Shown: in pieces, positions 13,215 to 24,991 of the stretch | How positions within the stretch are numbered: the first letter of the stretch is position 1 | Layout of the letters: the number at the start of each line of letters is the position of its first letter | Assembly (NCBI RefSeq): GCF_016808095.1 | Contig: NC_068978.1 | Location: forward strand, 24,110,806 to 24,174,805 | Length of the DNA stretch: 64,000 bases | Direction: 5' to 3' | Origin: Vigna angularis | Lineage: Eukaryota; Streptophyta; Magnoliopsida; Fabales; Fabaceae | The notes under the pieces: model-generated | The model's input: only the letters and a program-made list of their open reading frames with translations | What the model was told of the DNA's origin: nothing | The model's database searches: none | Position numbers and translations under genes: made by a program

Positions 13215-14340
13215 TAGATTATTGTGACATGTATTTTCTAATTTTTGAATTAAAAAATTGGAAAAATTATAATTGAAGGCAACTCCCCTTTCTCAGCAAT
13301 TTGCTTAATACATAATTAAAAAATGGTAATTCAGATTTGCTTAATCAAATCTAGGAGAAGTGTGAGGGTTCTTAGAAGTTTCTGGTTTTGTGTTTGATTG
13401 GTAGTAAGGGAGTTTGGGTTCGTGATGAAGGCAATGGAGATGAAGGATGTGCAAAGTGGCTTCGCGAATTGGAAGTTTCTGCGATTAGGGATTCTTTCTG
13501 CTTCGAAGGCGCGCTGGTTTTCGCGATTGGTCGAGGAAGGAGAAGTCGCAAAGGCTTCACTTGGTTCGTGCATGGAGGTCGCGATTGAGAAGTTGTTTGT
13601 GCTCTTGGTTCTCTCTGCTTTGCGATTTTGAGTTCCTGTGTTAGTTCTCTGGGTTTTTGATTTTGCTGCAGGTTGTTGGGTCTTAACCGTAAGGAGGCGC
13701 GAATTAGGGTTAATCATGGCAACGACCTGAGGATTTAGTGGTGGCGCGTTGAAGCGATTTGGGTTTGCAGGTCCGGTGATGGTGAAAATGATGGATGTGC
13801 ATTGCGATGAAGGTTGGGCAAAGATGATGATGGTGATTTGGTTTCGCAACGGCGATTTTTGTGTTGTGGTTGCAGGTGGTGGCTAATGGTAGCATGGTGT
13901 CTTGAGAAAGGAGATTTTGTGGCAGTGACGCATGGTGTTGAGAAGGTTGATGGTTGCAAGGTGGATGGTTAGTAAGGTAATGGCAGGGGCTAAGGTTTCA
14001 CGATGACGACACAAGAAAGGGAAAGAGAATTAGAGTCTCTAGAGGTGGAAAACGAAGTTGATTAAACAAATGTGAATTGCAGATAAACGAGCTATTTTAA
14101 ATTACAATTCTCCCAATTTTTTAATTCAAAAATTAGAAATTACACGTCACAATCATGTAATTATCATATATACTATGCCACATCATTTAAAATATTACTC
14201 TCAGTATACCATAATTAAGACACGTTTCTTCCATTTAACGGTAGACTTTATTTATTTTAAATTTCAAAAAATAAGGACTCAGTTGATAAACCTACATGTC
14301 ATATTTGAGAGTCTGGCTAAAAAACAGAACCTACAAAATC

Positions 14341-17232
14341 ATTAAACAATTTTTTATTTTGTGAAAATGAAAATCGAACCCTCTGTTTGAAATATGTGCT
14401 TTTACTTTTATGTAAATCCGTTAAAAGAAATCGAAGAATCACTCTTGCACCGTAAATCTGTTGAAGGAAGAGGCTTACATATTGTGTGTTGCACTTAAGT
14501 GATCTAAGAAAATCAGTTTTTGAAGAGTATGATACTGAGATAGTGTTGGTAGCTTCAGGACTTGGCTTCTTTCTAACTCACGTTTCAACCGTTGAGTGTG
14601 AGTGAGTGATGTTACTGTTAGGAATAAAGAAATCAGGATGAATTTAGGGCTAGCTGTACATATGGATCCCCCTTATAAGACAGTTGAAGATGTGAATCAG
14701 ATTTTAGCATAAGAAAGAGAGGGTGTGTGTCCTTCTGATTTGTTCACGCTTTAAACATATTGCAAATTGTTTTACAAATTTAGAAACATATTGCAAATTG
14801 TTTTATAAATTTAGAAAATTGCAAATTGTTTTATAAATTTAGAAACATATTACAAAAGTAAACATAAAAAGGGAAAAGGCTTATGAGAAGGAGGAACTGT
14901 TCCAACTTTGTTTATGTCCGTAAATAATACTTAAATTCTAATATTTTATTCTTCCAAACCACAATTATATGGCAACAGCTGTCAGACACAATTATTACAT
15001 TAGGTCTGGTCTCATTCAGACGTGTTTGGACAAAATATATATTATAAGAAATGCTACCCACAAAATAGTAGGTCATATATAACCTTTTACATTTCCACAA
15101 CTTTCTTTTGTTAATAGCATGCCGAATATTAAAACTTTTATATCCTTTAAAAATAATTACATTCATTTTATAATTTTGTTAATAATACAATAATATATAT
15201 TATAGTTTTAATTAAAAATAAAATAAAATAAATATAATTTTAAAATATTATTCTAAGTTGTAAAAAATTGTTTTTAGTTACATGTTTTTGGTGGATATCA
15301 AAATATTCCTGTTCTAAATGATTGTTACAAGTTGATAAATTGTGGGCGTGATGGGGCCAATATCTCTTAGAGGAAATAAAATAATAATTGAAATAATGGT
15401 GGCTTATGCCATTGGGTTGGTGTGTCTCAAGAAGTCTTTCAACTTACTGCTTTTTTTATTAATAGTTGTCTGTTTAAACATTTTTTTATCATAACGTGTT
15501 TTTCTACATATAAAATTTAAATAATTTATTTATGATTTCAACAACATATTTATATTTCAGAGTATCAAGGGATATGCATCACAAACAAATAAAAAGAGCA
15601 CACAAATATTACAATTTTAAATAAATTCATTGCATTTGTTGTTCCTACTCTTTCACATATTTATTCTTAAACAAGAAAGATGCTCACAAAAATAATATTA
15701 ATATTAGCCATAATTTAAACTAAGTAAAGCATAATGAACATAAATAATAAAAAAAAAAAACAAAACAAAAACTGTCCTGCAGTGAAACTAGACACATGAC
15801 TTTATATATATATATAGAGAGAGAGAGAGAGGTTGTTTTACCTTGTATGAATTTTACAGTTCTCACTTAATGCATCTGAGTCTTTTACAGGGTTCTTTGG
15901 AGAAAGAAGATGTTGTGGAGTTTGCTGAAATAATTCTCAAAGCCTTATAATTAAGAAAAGTTGAAGAAGTTAAATAATGAAAAAGGTAGGAAGAGAGATG
16001 TGAATAGAAGAAGGTGTGTTGAGTATATACTGTGAATAGAAGAAGACTTACAGATTGTGTTGCACAGAGCTTATCTAAGAAAATCAGTTTCTGCAGAGGA
16101 TGAGAGTAAGAGAGAAAGTTGGTAGTTGGAAGAGTATTCTTCTTAACATAGAGTTGAAGATGTGAATCAGATCTTAGCAGAAGAAAGAGTAAATAAAGAT
16201 GAATATATTGTTAGTTGCCTGTGGCTCCTTCTCATTTGTTTGTTCTGATATAAAATATTTGTGTGTTCACACTGGGCAAATTGTTTATAGATGTGGATAT
16301 TTATAAAATTTTATATATTTTTTATTTTAAATAAAAGTATTTGTACATTATTTTTAAAAAATATAATCTCAAATAAAAAATTTTATCTTAATAATATAAT
16401 CTAAATAAATTATGTATTACAATATTAATATAGGTAAAATTAATTTGAAAAAATAGACTTAAATAAGTTGCACTATAAAAATATAAATATAAATAAAATT
16501 AATCTCTTTAAAAAATAATTTTATAAATAAAAATAAAAGAATATAAATTTATCACATCATTCAACTCTGAATAGTTCTTATATATTATAATATTTTTTAA
16601 ACTAATTTATTTTAATCATTTAGTTCTGAAAAACGGGTGGTTGATATTTACACATGTATCTACCTGTAGATAAATTCTATTTGTTCCTTATGAAAAGGAT
16701 AATTAAAACACAATATATAATATGATATGTATGTAATAGTAATAATTGTTTTATATATGTTCTAAATTTAAAATAAAAAATTTACAGACATAATAAAAAT
16801 TCAACCTAATTTAAAAGAAAAACTTTCTCTTTAAATAAATTAGTACAGAATTTAAATATTTAAAAATAAATGTAACCCACTAAAGGCCTACCTTATTGAT
16901 CCACTTGTATCGTTATATCAAAACTTTTATATATATTAGTGGAAAATTGTTTTGCCTCCATATTTTTTTAAATATTTGTATTGTATTATAAAGTAATAAT
17001 ATATTTAAATTAATTAAGGTAATATTAAGAAGCAATTTAATGTTAATAGTAACAATTATAAATATAATATAATATACAAATAAAAGAGAAAAAGAAATTT
17101 ATGATAATTTTTTACAAAATATTTAAAATAAGATTTTTATTAAAAAAATTAGTTAACAATTATATTCTTTTATAAATTAATAATTATATTATAAAGAATA
17201 AAATAGAAATAAAAATTATATACAAAATAAGT

Positions 17233-17280
<48 letters not shown>

Positions 17281-17690
17281 AATAATGTTATAATATTCTT
17301 TCTGTTAAGAACCACGTGATTATTGTTTTACATCGTCATTATTAATGTATATTTATGTAAAACTTGTAATATTCCATTTTTTTTATATGTTCGGTAAAAT
17401 ATATCATACTTTTAAAACATATAAAATGTTATTACATTTATTTAGGAATAAATTTATAATAACAAAGATATATACACCATTTTACAATATAAAAAACTAT
17501 ACTATACTGAATCAACAGTGTAATGAAGACTTTTAAAAAATAAAGAGAAAATATGAAATATTTTATTCTAAGCTTTAACTCTATAGTTAATGTCTGCTCA
17601 TTAGAGACTACTTTTAACCACACACTATTAATGTAATCATTACAAAAGAAAAAACAAACACACAAACAGACAACACAAAAGTAAGGATAA
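14341..17690. other. AT-rich intergenic DNA with a diverged duplication
   Basis: No gene recognised. Positions 14450-14740 and 16030-16245 are diverged copies (tctaagaaaatcagttt, gttgaagatgtgaatcaga, agcatta/agcagaagaaagag). A short direct repeat (cattgcaaattgttttataaatttagaaa type) lies at 14755-14850. A GA run is at 15817-15832 and a (TA)n tract at 17238-17277. The rest is low-complexity AT. Confidence 0.45.
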
Positions 17691-18372
17691 ACTAGTGTAA
17701 AAAGAAATTAACATCTTGTAATTTAATATAACAAATCATATATCAACATTCACAACAACCCATCAAACACATGACCATATCACAATTTAACCTCTCCACT
17801 CAATTATTCGAATCTGATGCTGAAGTAAACTTATTGAAAGTGTGCATCCATGATAGTATTTATACTCTATAGAATCATAAAAAAGGATAACTCGACCTAC
17901 TTCCCCATGGGGTTAATCTTTCCTTCTACGACCCAAAGGACTAGGGTAGAAATCACTTGTCATTCTCTCCACCACCCTATTAATCTCGACATGAGTTGAA
18001 TGATTGGTAGAATATCAAGATACATTCTCTTCAAAGTCTCACTATCAAGCATTCACCACAACTTACTTGATCATAGAATCTCTCCTTGAGATTCTTCCCG
18101 TAACACACAGTTTCATTCTCACAACATACTCATAGCATTTCAAAAGCATCAACAATTATCAAAACATATGCACCATAAACCAAATCACACAATAACACAA
18201 TTTTCTTCATAGTAACTCGACACACACACTGGGCAAGGAAAATGACTTGGTAACCCTCACCAACAACTCTAGAAGGGTCTAAAACCCTCCAAAATGACCT
18301 AAAGAACGTCCAAAACTCATGTCCAAAACCCCGAATTTGAGATTCCCAACAACTTAGTTATTGGTAGACAAC
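17691..18372. other. Non-coding, repeat-like DNA before satellite array A
   Basis: C/A-rich prose-like sequence with no open frame, typical of a decayed gypsy-type LTR read on its reverse strand (for example acttccccatggggttaatc near 17900). It borders the 14-bp array. No LTR partner was identified in the window, so this is a weak call. Confidence 0.3.
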
Positions 18373-18606
18373 TTGTACCACCAGACATTTACTACCAAAC
18401 GCTTACTACTATATGCTTATCACCAGACGCTTACTTCCATACGCTTATCACCAGACACTTACGATCAATACTTACCACTAGACGTTTATCACCAAATGTT
18501 TGCTACCATATGTTTATCACTAAACACGTATTACCAGATGCTTACCACCAGATGCTTATTACCAAACGCTTATTACCAAACGCTTATAATCAGATGCTTA
18601 TAATTT
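18373..18606. repeat. 14-bp tandem array A (about 16 copies)
   Basis: Degenerate 14-base units of the form ATCACCAGACGCTT / ACTACCAGACGCTT. The same unit in the same orientation recurs at 22818-23096. The open frame across it is a translation of the repeat, not a gene. Confidence 0.85.
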
Positions 18607-20290
18607 AACGACCTTATATGCCTCGGTTATAGGGGAACCAAAGCATAAAAGCCAAATTACCTCGGTTAAAAGCGAAATCGAGGCGTAATGTTCTGCCACT
18701 TCCCATCTAAAACTGTCTATTCAACTGACAACTTTTAGAAATTGTCCTACTACCTCGGTTCTTTGACCAACCGAGGCAGAAAAGTTATGTAATTTTCCAA
18801 TCTACATTCGAAAGGGGTAATCAGATTTCATTTTTAAAACCCTTGGTCTTCATCATTGGTTCTTCTTCTTCTTCTTCTTCTCGTAGATAACCCCACCATT
18901 ATTAGTTCTTCTTCTTCATTATTTTTGGCTCGTGCAAAGGCAATAGACTCGGGGTAGAGGAGACAACGGTTTGGAGATGGCGCGACTAGGCGACGTTCGT
19001 GGTGGCTCGCAGTGGCGCATGGGCCGTGAAACGCGGTTTCGTCTTTGGGTTCTCTTCTTCCCTTCTTTCTTTTCGGGTTCACATGCGGTTTCGAGTAGGG
19101 AGTGGCGGCCGGTGCGACTTCGTCTCCACGGTGAGACGGTCCCTGATCGTGTAGGTGGCAGCAGTGGCGTCTCGCGATTTAGGGTTTCGATTTGGGGCTT
19201 GGCGACATTGTGGGAGGCGCGACTCAGGCATGATCTCACCTTCATTGGCGGTGGCTGGCGGTGGAGCTCGCCTTTGTAGGGGATCGTCCTTAGCGCAGCA
19301 AAGGCGCGACAATGGAGCGACAAGGGCACAGTGATGGCGCAGCGGCGTGGCTAGGGCTTCTGCATTTGACGGCAACGGTTTCGCAACGAGTGATTTTTTG
19401 TGATTTGGGTTCTCTGTAACCACTCTCTGCACGCACTTCTACTTGCCCACGCTCTACAAGGATCTGCCCCACTCCATCACAGTACCAGGGTGTGTGCCCT
19501 TTCATGGCAAGGATCTCTATGCTCAAGCATAGGATCGAAACACAATGCTCAATTGCAAACTATTTCTGATTTTTTTTTACTAGAAACAAGTCTGATAAGA
19601 GCATTCAAAGATGAGTAAAGGGGTTACCCTCCTTTGTATCCTTTTATACCAATTGTTCAAACTGGGACAACTAAAGCTGGTTGTACAACAGGGTTGGAGT
19701 GTCTGACATGGTTGGAGATGCAACAAGATGGTTCAGTTTTGTATGTTTGTTTTGGGAGTGGTGGAACACTTGCACAAGAGCAAATGAACGAGTTGGCACA
19801 TGGTTTGGAATTGAGCAAGCACAAGTTCTTGTGGGTTGTGAGAGCGCCAAGTGATGAGGCCAACGCATATTATCTCGGTGAGAAAAAGATGTAGACCCAT
19901 TAGAGTTATTGCCAAGTAGGTTCTTGGAGAGGACCAAAAAGCAAGCTATGCTGCACGTGTTTGTGCTCAAGGTCATCGGGTTGAAAAACTTTTGAATTTT
20001 GGAAGAATTTGTCTTGAACTAGTTTCTTATTACAATAAGTTGAACAAAGTGTGGTCAAGAAAAAAAGTAAAAATCACTCTACTGCCGCGGTTGAGATTCC
20101 AACCGAGACAGTAATGTCCGAGATACTAACTCGGTTCAACATAAACCAAGACGAAATCTTATTTCTTTTTGTCTCGGTTAATCAAGGCAAAATGGGATAA
20201 ACTTTTTATCTTGCTAGTATATACATCGGTTAAAGAATTACTGTCTGTGGGCGAAAATAACCGCTATTATTTTTCTTGACTGCACTAATG
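18604..20290. mobile_element. CACTA (En/Spm-type) non-autonomous element carrying a glycosyltransferase fragment
   Basis: The right end, read inverted, is CATTAGTGCAGTCAAGAAAA, close to the CACTAGTGCA termini of plant CACTA elements. Inside both ends are the typical subterminal small palindromes CCTCGGTT...AACCGAGGC (18620-18780 and 20085-20230). The core has a GC-rich leader-like block (18940-19500) and a UGT gene fragment. The left CACTA terminus is not visible: the subterminal repeats run straight into the 14-bp array, so that end is lost or masked. No transposase. Confidence 0.7.
19628..19970 (+). pseudogene. UDP-glycosyltransferase (UGT72 / hydroquinone-glucosyltransferase-like) fragment
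   Basis: The frame reads YPFIPIVQTG, then LECLTWLEMQQDGSVLYVCF, FGSGGTLAQEQMNELAHGLE and KFLWVVRAPSDEAN. These match the linker and start of the C-terminal sugar-nucleotide domain of plant family-1 UGTs. After a frameshift near 19890 it continues DPLELLPSRFLERTKKQ. The N-terminal acceptor domain and the PSPG box are absent, so no activity is possible. It has no start codon or promoter of its own and lies between the CACTA subterminal repeats, which suggests transposon capture of a host exon piece. Confidence 0.85.
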
Positions 20291-21410
20291 TATGTTGATT
20301 TTTTTTTAGAAGTATAGAAAGCTAACTTTACGTATGATTATTTATGTAATTGTTAGAATCATTGTGAATACTTTGATTAATGACTTGATCCTGTGTTTGG
20401 ATAAATCATTGAATTTTATTAGGCTTTATAATAATCAATCGACAATAATTAATTCTTTAGCAATTCTTCAGATGCCATGGAATTCTTTTAGAAAGGATAA
20501 GAAGGTCTTGAGAAAATGATTTTTTTCGAAACAGGTTGATTAAGGGTTCTTGATAAATAATTTTAATTGCCAAAAAAAATTTAATTATGGTTAAGCCATA
20601 ATTAGTTTTTTTTACATCTCAAGCATTAATTCTGAACATCAGATGTTTCCTTTTCTTCTTCCTATTACCCTAACGAGAAAGTGAACCTAAAAAAAAAAAA
20701 AATTAGGTTCTTCTTCTTTCGCATCCAAAACAGAAGCTCAACTTCTGTTCCATCTATGTTATCGTGGATCACCAAGCCTTGGGGAAAACCAATTATGGCG
20801 CGGCGAAGGTGCGACGATGACGGAGTGATGGTGCAAACGAGGTCACGGTGGCTGCGCGAGGACGTTGGCCGTTCTGATTCGCGGCGCAAGTTTCCTTCTC
20901 CTCCTCCTTCCTCTGTTTTGGTTTGAGTTTAGGGGTTTCCTATTTTTGCATAAGGACGCATGTTGGGTGCTAACGATGTTGCAGGCGAAGGCGGCGGAGA
21001 CGCGTTGCGAGGGAAGCCGGCGCGGCAGCGGAGTGAATCGTGATCCGATTCGGCATTTTAGGGTTCCTGAACTTGTTCTGAAATTTGAAAATTTGGGGTT
21101 TATTTCTGTTGAATTTGAATTAGTAATGAATTAAATTTGGGATTTTTCTGTGCTTAATCTTTGATCTTGCATATGGGGTTTATGGATTCAAAGTTGAGTT
21201 TTGGGATTCTTTCATTCGCGGATCTGAGGTTTCATGGTGGTTGTTGGTGGCTGGCAAGTGGCGTCAATGGAGGGCTGGTGGATGCCGCCATGGGATCGCG
21301 GTGGCCTGTGTTGGCAGTTTTGTTCTGACAGTCTCTGTTTAGGCGGTTTGGGCCCATAGTCTCGGTTTGGACGGTTTGGGCTGACAGCGTTGGGGTGGAC
21401 TTTTTTTGGA
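20291..21410. other. Non-coding stretch with a GC-rich leader-like block
   Basis: AT-rich to about 20640, then GC-rich (20760-21320) with several short unrelated frames and no protein signature. Composition resembles the leader-like cores at 13350-14050, 18940-19500 and 38870-39200. It may be the distal part of the minus-strand LTR that follows. Confidence 0.35.
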
Positions 21411-21455
21411 CTGGTCCAGTTTGGCCTGGTCCAGTTTGGCCTGGTCCAGTTTGGC
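21411..21455. repeat. 15-bp tandem repeat x3
   Basis: Three perfect copies of CTGGTCCAGTTTGGC. Confidence 0.95.
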
Positions 21456-21479
21456 CTAATTAGATCGGTCTGCAAGTCC

Positions 21480-22817
21480 AGTATTTGGACCTAGTTTGGG
21501 GTGTGCATAATTCATAATTATTGACCTTAATTAATAAAATTAAATTATAAAGGGAGTGGTGAAAACAGTAATTTATAATAATAATTATTATAATTATAAG
21601 AAGAAAAATATTATTATTATTTATTTGGTAATTAATTGAAAATCAAATTAATTTACTGAAAAAAGGAAAATAATTTGGTGTAAAAAGGAAAGTAATTGAT
21701 TTTAAATATAATCAGAAATTAAATTAACTATTTTAGAATTAAAATTTTATTTATTTCCAAAAAGGGAAGTAATGAGATTTTAATGATTAATTAAAATAAT
21801 AATGATTTATTGTTTTTGGATTGGGGTGTGATTCTTAAAATATTATAGAAATTTATATCGAGAGTTCTAAAACCAATAAGTGGAGATGCATAAAATTGGC
21901 TACGAATTTTAATATCTTGAAAGTTAAGTTGAGGTTTTATTAGTGATATACACTTGAAGAGAGGGACGTGTCTATCCTCTTTCTAGTAAATCTTGAGTTT
22001 TGGATTATTTATCGTGTGATATGAGTCTATGTGGGCAAGCTATATGTGGTGTGATATGAGTCTATGTGGAGAAGTTACAGGTGGTATGATTGTGAACTTG
22101 TATGAGAAAACTACAGGTGGTATGATTATGAGCCTATATGGAGAAGCTATAGGTGTGGTATGATTATGAGCCTGTATGGGAAAGCTACAGGTGATATGGC
22201 TATGAGCCTATATGGGGAAGCTACAAGTGGTATGGTTGGGTAGAGGAGACAGACCAATGTCCTTCATGATGATGTCGGGAATTCATAGTGGCTTTATGTT
22301 TAGAGACGATGTTGGTAGGGATAAACGTTGATGGTATAATAATGATATAGTTAATGAAAATGTTGATGATGATCATGTTGTAGAAATGATTCTGTTAGTA
22401 AGATAGCGTTGTAGACAATGATTTGTTATTAAGTTGAGTTGCTTCTTATGTGTAGATTTTATTGTTATTGGTTGTGTTATGGTAGTTTACCCATATTTGT
22501 TTGTGTTTGTGGTTGTGCGTGTGTTTTGTGATGATCGTATGACCCTTAGTTATACGGGAGCAGGGGAGGTAGCAGATGCTCCAGATATATGATAGATGCG
22601 AGAGTGAGGAACAACCTTGGTTCATTTAAAGTTTTGAGTTATAAAATATCAGAAATAATGTAATTGGATTATATTTTTGGTGAAGTTAGAACTTTATTTA
22701 AAATTTTGCAAGATTTAAATGTCGAAATTTTAATTGGCACCGTTTTTTTGCGTTAAGAGGATTTTGAAATATCTTACGCTAAATATGATTCGTGACACCC
22801 TAAAATGGGGCGTTACA
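21480..22817 (-). mobile_element. Gypsy-type LTR (minus orientation), head-to-head with a second copy
   Basis: On the reverse strand it starts TGTAACGCCCCATTTTAGGG, a typical Ty3/gypsy LTR start. Its length matches, inverted, the sequence at 23274-24335: shared blocks include GTGATATACACTTGAAGAGA-like, gtctatcctt, gagcctgtatgg-gaagctacaggtggtatgg and agaaatgattctgttagtaag. No gag or pol is attached, so it is a solo LTR or a remnant. The distal border is approximate. Confidence 0.55.
22014..22236. repeat. About 36-bp tandem repeat x6 within the LTR
   Basis: Degenerate units of the form GTATGATTATGAGCCTATAT then GGGGAAGCTACAGGTG. The inverted partner LTR carries only about two copies, so the array expanded in this copy or shrank in the other. 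Confidence 0.75.
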
Positions 22818-23096
22818 TTATCACCAGACGCTTATCACAAGACGCTTACTACTAGACGATTATCACTAAACGATTACTACCAGACGTTTATCACCTGACG
22901 CTTACTATCAGACGCTTATCACTAGACGCTTACTACGAGACGCTTATCACCAGACGCTTACTACCAGACGCTTACCACCAGACACTTATCATCAAACGCT
23001 TACTACGAGACACTTATCACCATATGCTTATCACCTGATGATTACTACTAGACAATTATCACCAAACGTTTACTACCAGATGCTTTTCACCAAATT
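22818..23096. repeat. 14-bp tandem array B (about 20 copies)
   Basis: Units ATCACCAGACGCTT / ACTACCAGACGCTT with scattered substitutions, the same family and orientation as array A at 18373-18606. It begins directly at the TGTAAC end of the minus-strand LTR. Confidence 0.9.
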
Positions 23097-23273
23097 TTTA
23101 GTAGAATAAAAGGCCAACTAAGTCCTAAATGGCCCCAAGAAAGTTTCTAAAACTATAGACTTTCCCTAAAACCATGATTAACAAAGTTTACCTGTCAAAA
23201 CCCCCATTTTATGCCCAAAACTTACTCTTCTTCTAATTTATTCCAAACCAAAATTTTGTAAAAATACATCAAC

Positions 23274-24335
23274 TGTAACACCCCAATTTAAGGGTTTCAA
23301 GTATCGTATTTAAAGTAAAATGTTTCCAAATCCTTTTAACGTGAAACCTCTAATTAAAAAATTTTGTCGTTTAGAACGTGCGAAATTAAAAAAAAAAGGT
23401 TCTAACTTTACCAAATCACTTACTCAATTACAGAATCCTGAGATTAATAAAAAAACCACAAAATAAAATAAACTGAGTTACAATGGTTCTAAAATTTAAT
23501 AACAAACAGTCATTTATAGTGTTATCCTTACTAACATAATCATTTCTATACCAAGATCATTGTCAACATCCTCACCAATCATATATTGTAACCGTATGAT
23601 AATTGTTATCCTTATCAATACCGTCTTCAAACACATCGTCATCATGAAGCCCAACATCATCATGAAGAACCTTGGTTTATCTCTTGCACCACTTTTGTAG
23701 CTTCCTCATACAGGCTCGTAACCATACCACCTGTAACTTTCCCAAACAGGCTCGTTCGAGTCGTCCTACCTTCACGACTAAAGGATCTATTTTCTTGCTC
23801 CGAAAGGACTTACGAGTAAAAACGTTGGCATATCATGCACCGAGTACTATATTCAGCAACAAGTCGGAGACTAGACAAAACATCATTCTTCCATAAAAAG
23901 AAGGTGCAACACTCGAACACCACTATCTTTTCGCACACAAGGCCAAAGAGAGCCTCTATCCTGCATCACGCGGTAGATAGTCCAAAACTCATGATTTACT
24001 ATGTAAAGGATAGACATGTTCCTCTCCAAGTGTATACCACTGACAAGACCTCAATTTTATCATCAAGGTATTAAAATTCATAATTCCATTATTTCCTTTT
24101 TAAACCAATTAATTTTATTTTCAATTTCAATTTTATTATTTTAATTTTATTTCCAATTCATTTTTATTATTTTAATTATTATTATTATTATTATTTTTAA
24201 TTATCAATGTTTCATTTCTTATTTTGCAAACCAATGTCTAACTAAAGTCCAAACTGCACCAACCTAGGGATTCACCCATAATTAAAGAGGAATTCCTTAT
24301 TTTTAATTTTATTTTTCTTTTATTATCATTACTGA
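23274..24335 (+). mobile_element. Gypsy-type LTR (plus orientation)
   Basis: Starts TGTAACACCCCAATTTAAGG and is an inverted, diverged copy of 21480-22817. Internal frames are short and unrecognisable. No polyprotein follows, so it is a solo LTR or truncated element. The distal end is near the TA microsatellite at 24344. Confidence 0.55.
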
Positions 24336-24341
24336 CCTACA

Positions 24342-24343
<2 letters not shown>

Positions 24344-24395
<52 letters not shown>
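24344..24395. repeat. (TA)n microsatellite
   Basis: About 50 bases of TA repeat. Confidence 0.95.
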
Positions 24396-24400
<5 letters not shown>

Positions 24401-24991
24401 AAACTTCATTTATTACTTTTATTAGGTTTAATCATTCAGGTAGTTTTTATTTGATGATTTTTCTCAAATAGATTCCTCACTTTTTGTCTCAATTGAGTTT
24501 CTATTTTGAAAAATTGATACAATTAGATATTTGCCGTCAGTTCCGTATTAACACCGTTAAAGGGGTGTCATATGTCAGCTAGTGATTTTTTTAGAATTTT
24601 TAAAATTTTTTAAAATTATTTTTACTTTCATTTTTTTATTTTATTAATTTTTTTTAAAATAATTTTTTTTTCACGTGTCAAGTTGATATTGTGTCATATC
24701 GGAATGATAGTGTGACATGGCACTAACAATGTCACGTGTCATTGCATTTGTTTCAATTTGGTCCCTGTATTTTTATTTTGTTTGAATTGGTCCCTGTATT
24801 TTTATTTTGTCTCAATTTAGTTCCTCCCCAAATTAAAACAAAATTTAATTTATATAAATATATACAAATATTTTTAACAAAAGTGATTGTCTACGTTCTT
24901 ACGTTGTTGATATATGGAATATAGTGTTGTCTTAAAAATTAAATGATTAAAAGATTAAATTAAATATAATTTTTTTTGCTCAAAAGAGTTT
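24396..24991. other. AT-rich spacer with a short tandem duplication
   Basis: No gene. TTGGTCCCTGTATTTTTATT followed by ttgt occurs twice in tandem (24758-24781 and about 24788-24811), wording common in plant MITE or LINE-like repeats. No element boundaries were established. Confidence 0.4.

Larger units (their letters stand above)
11656..14340. mobile_element. Non-autonomous TIR element with about 280-bp inverted arms, interrupted in its left arm
   Basis: The left arm is in two pieces, 11656-11815 and 13208-13350. Together they match, inverted, the single right arm at about 14055-14340. Shared blocks include tttttggCCAaACTCT, TTAAAATAAATA, ATATTTTAAATGA, attgtgaCatGTaatTTCTAATTTTTG and tttgctTTAATCAA-like sequence. 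The left arm is split by an expanded TA tract and by the MULE-like insert 12039-13159. The core (13350-14050) is GC-richer, leader-like and without a convincing gene. A target duplication could not be fixed, so the superfamily is uncertain; a MULE-type origin is a guess. Confidence 0.65.

Noticed and set aside
13331..13959. Open frames in the GC-rich core of the TIR element
   Set aside because: Competing frames on both strands, low-complexity His/Thr/Asn runs and no family signature.
18361..18603. 80-codon open frame
   Set aside because: It translates the 14-bp tandem repeat and lacks protein-like composition.
18834..19618. Several overlapping frames in the CACTA leader
   Set aside because: GC-rich sequence opens several frames at once on both strands and none shows a recognisable domain.
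18373..23096. 14-bp arrays as telomeric or centromeric satellite
   Set aside because: The unit is not TTTAGGG, the arrays are only 230-280 bases and lie among retroelement sequences.
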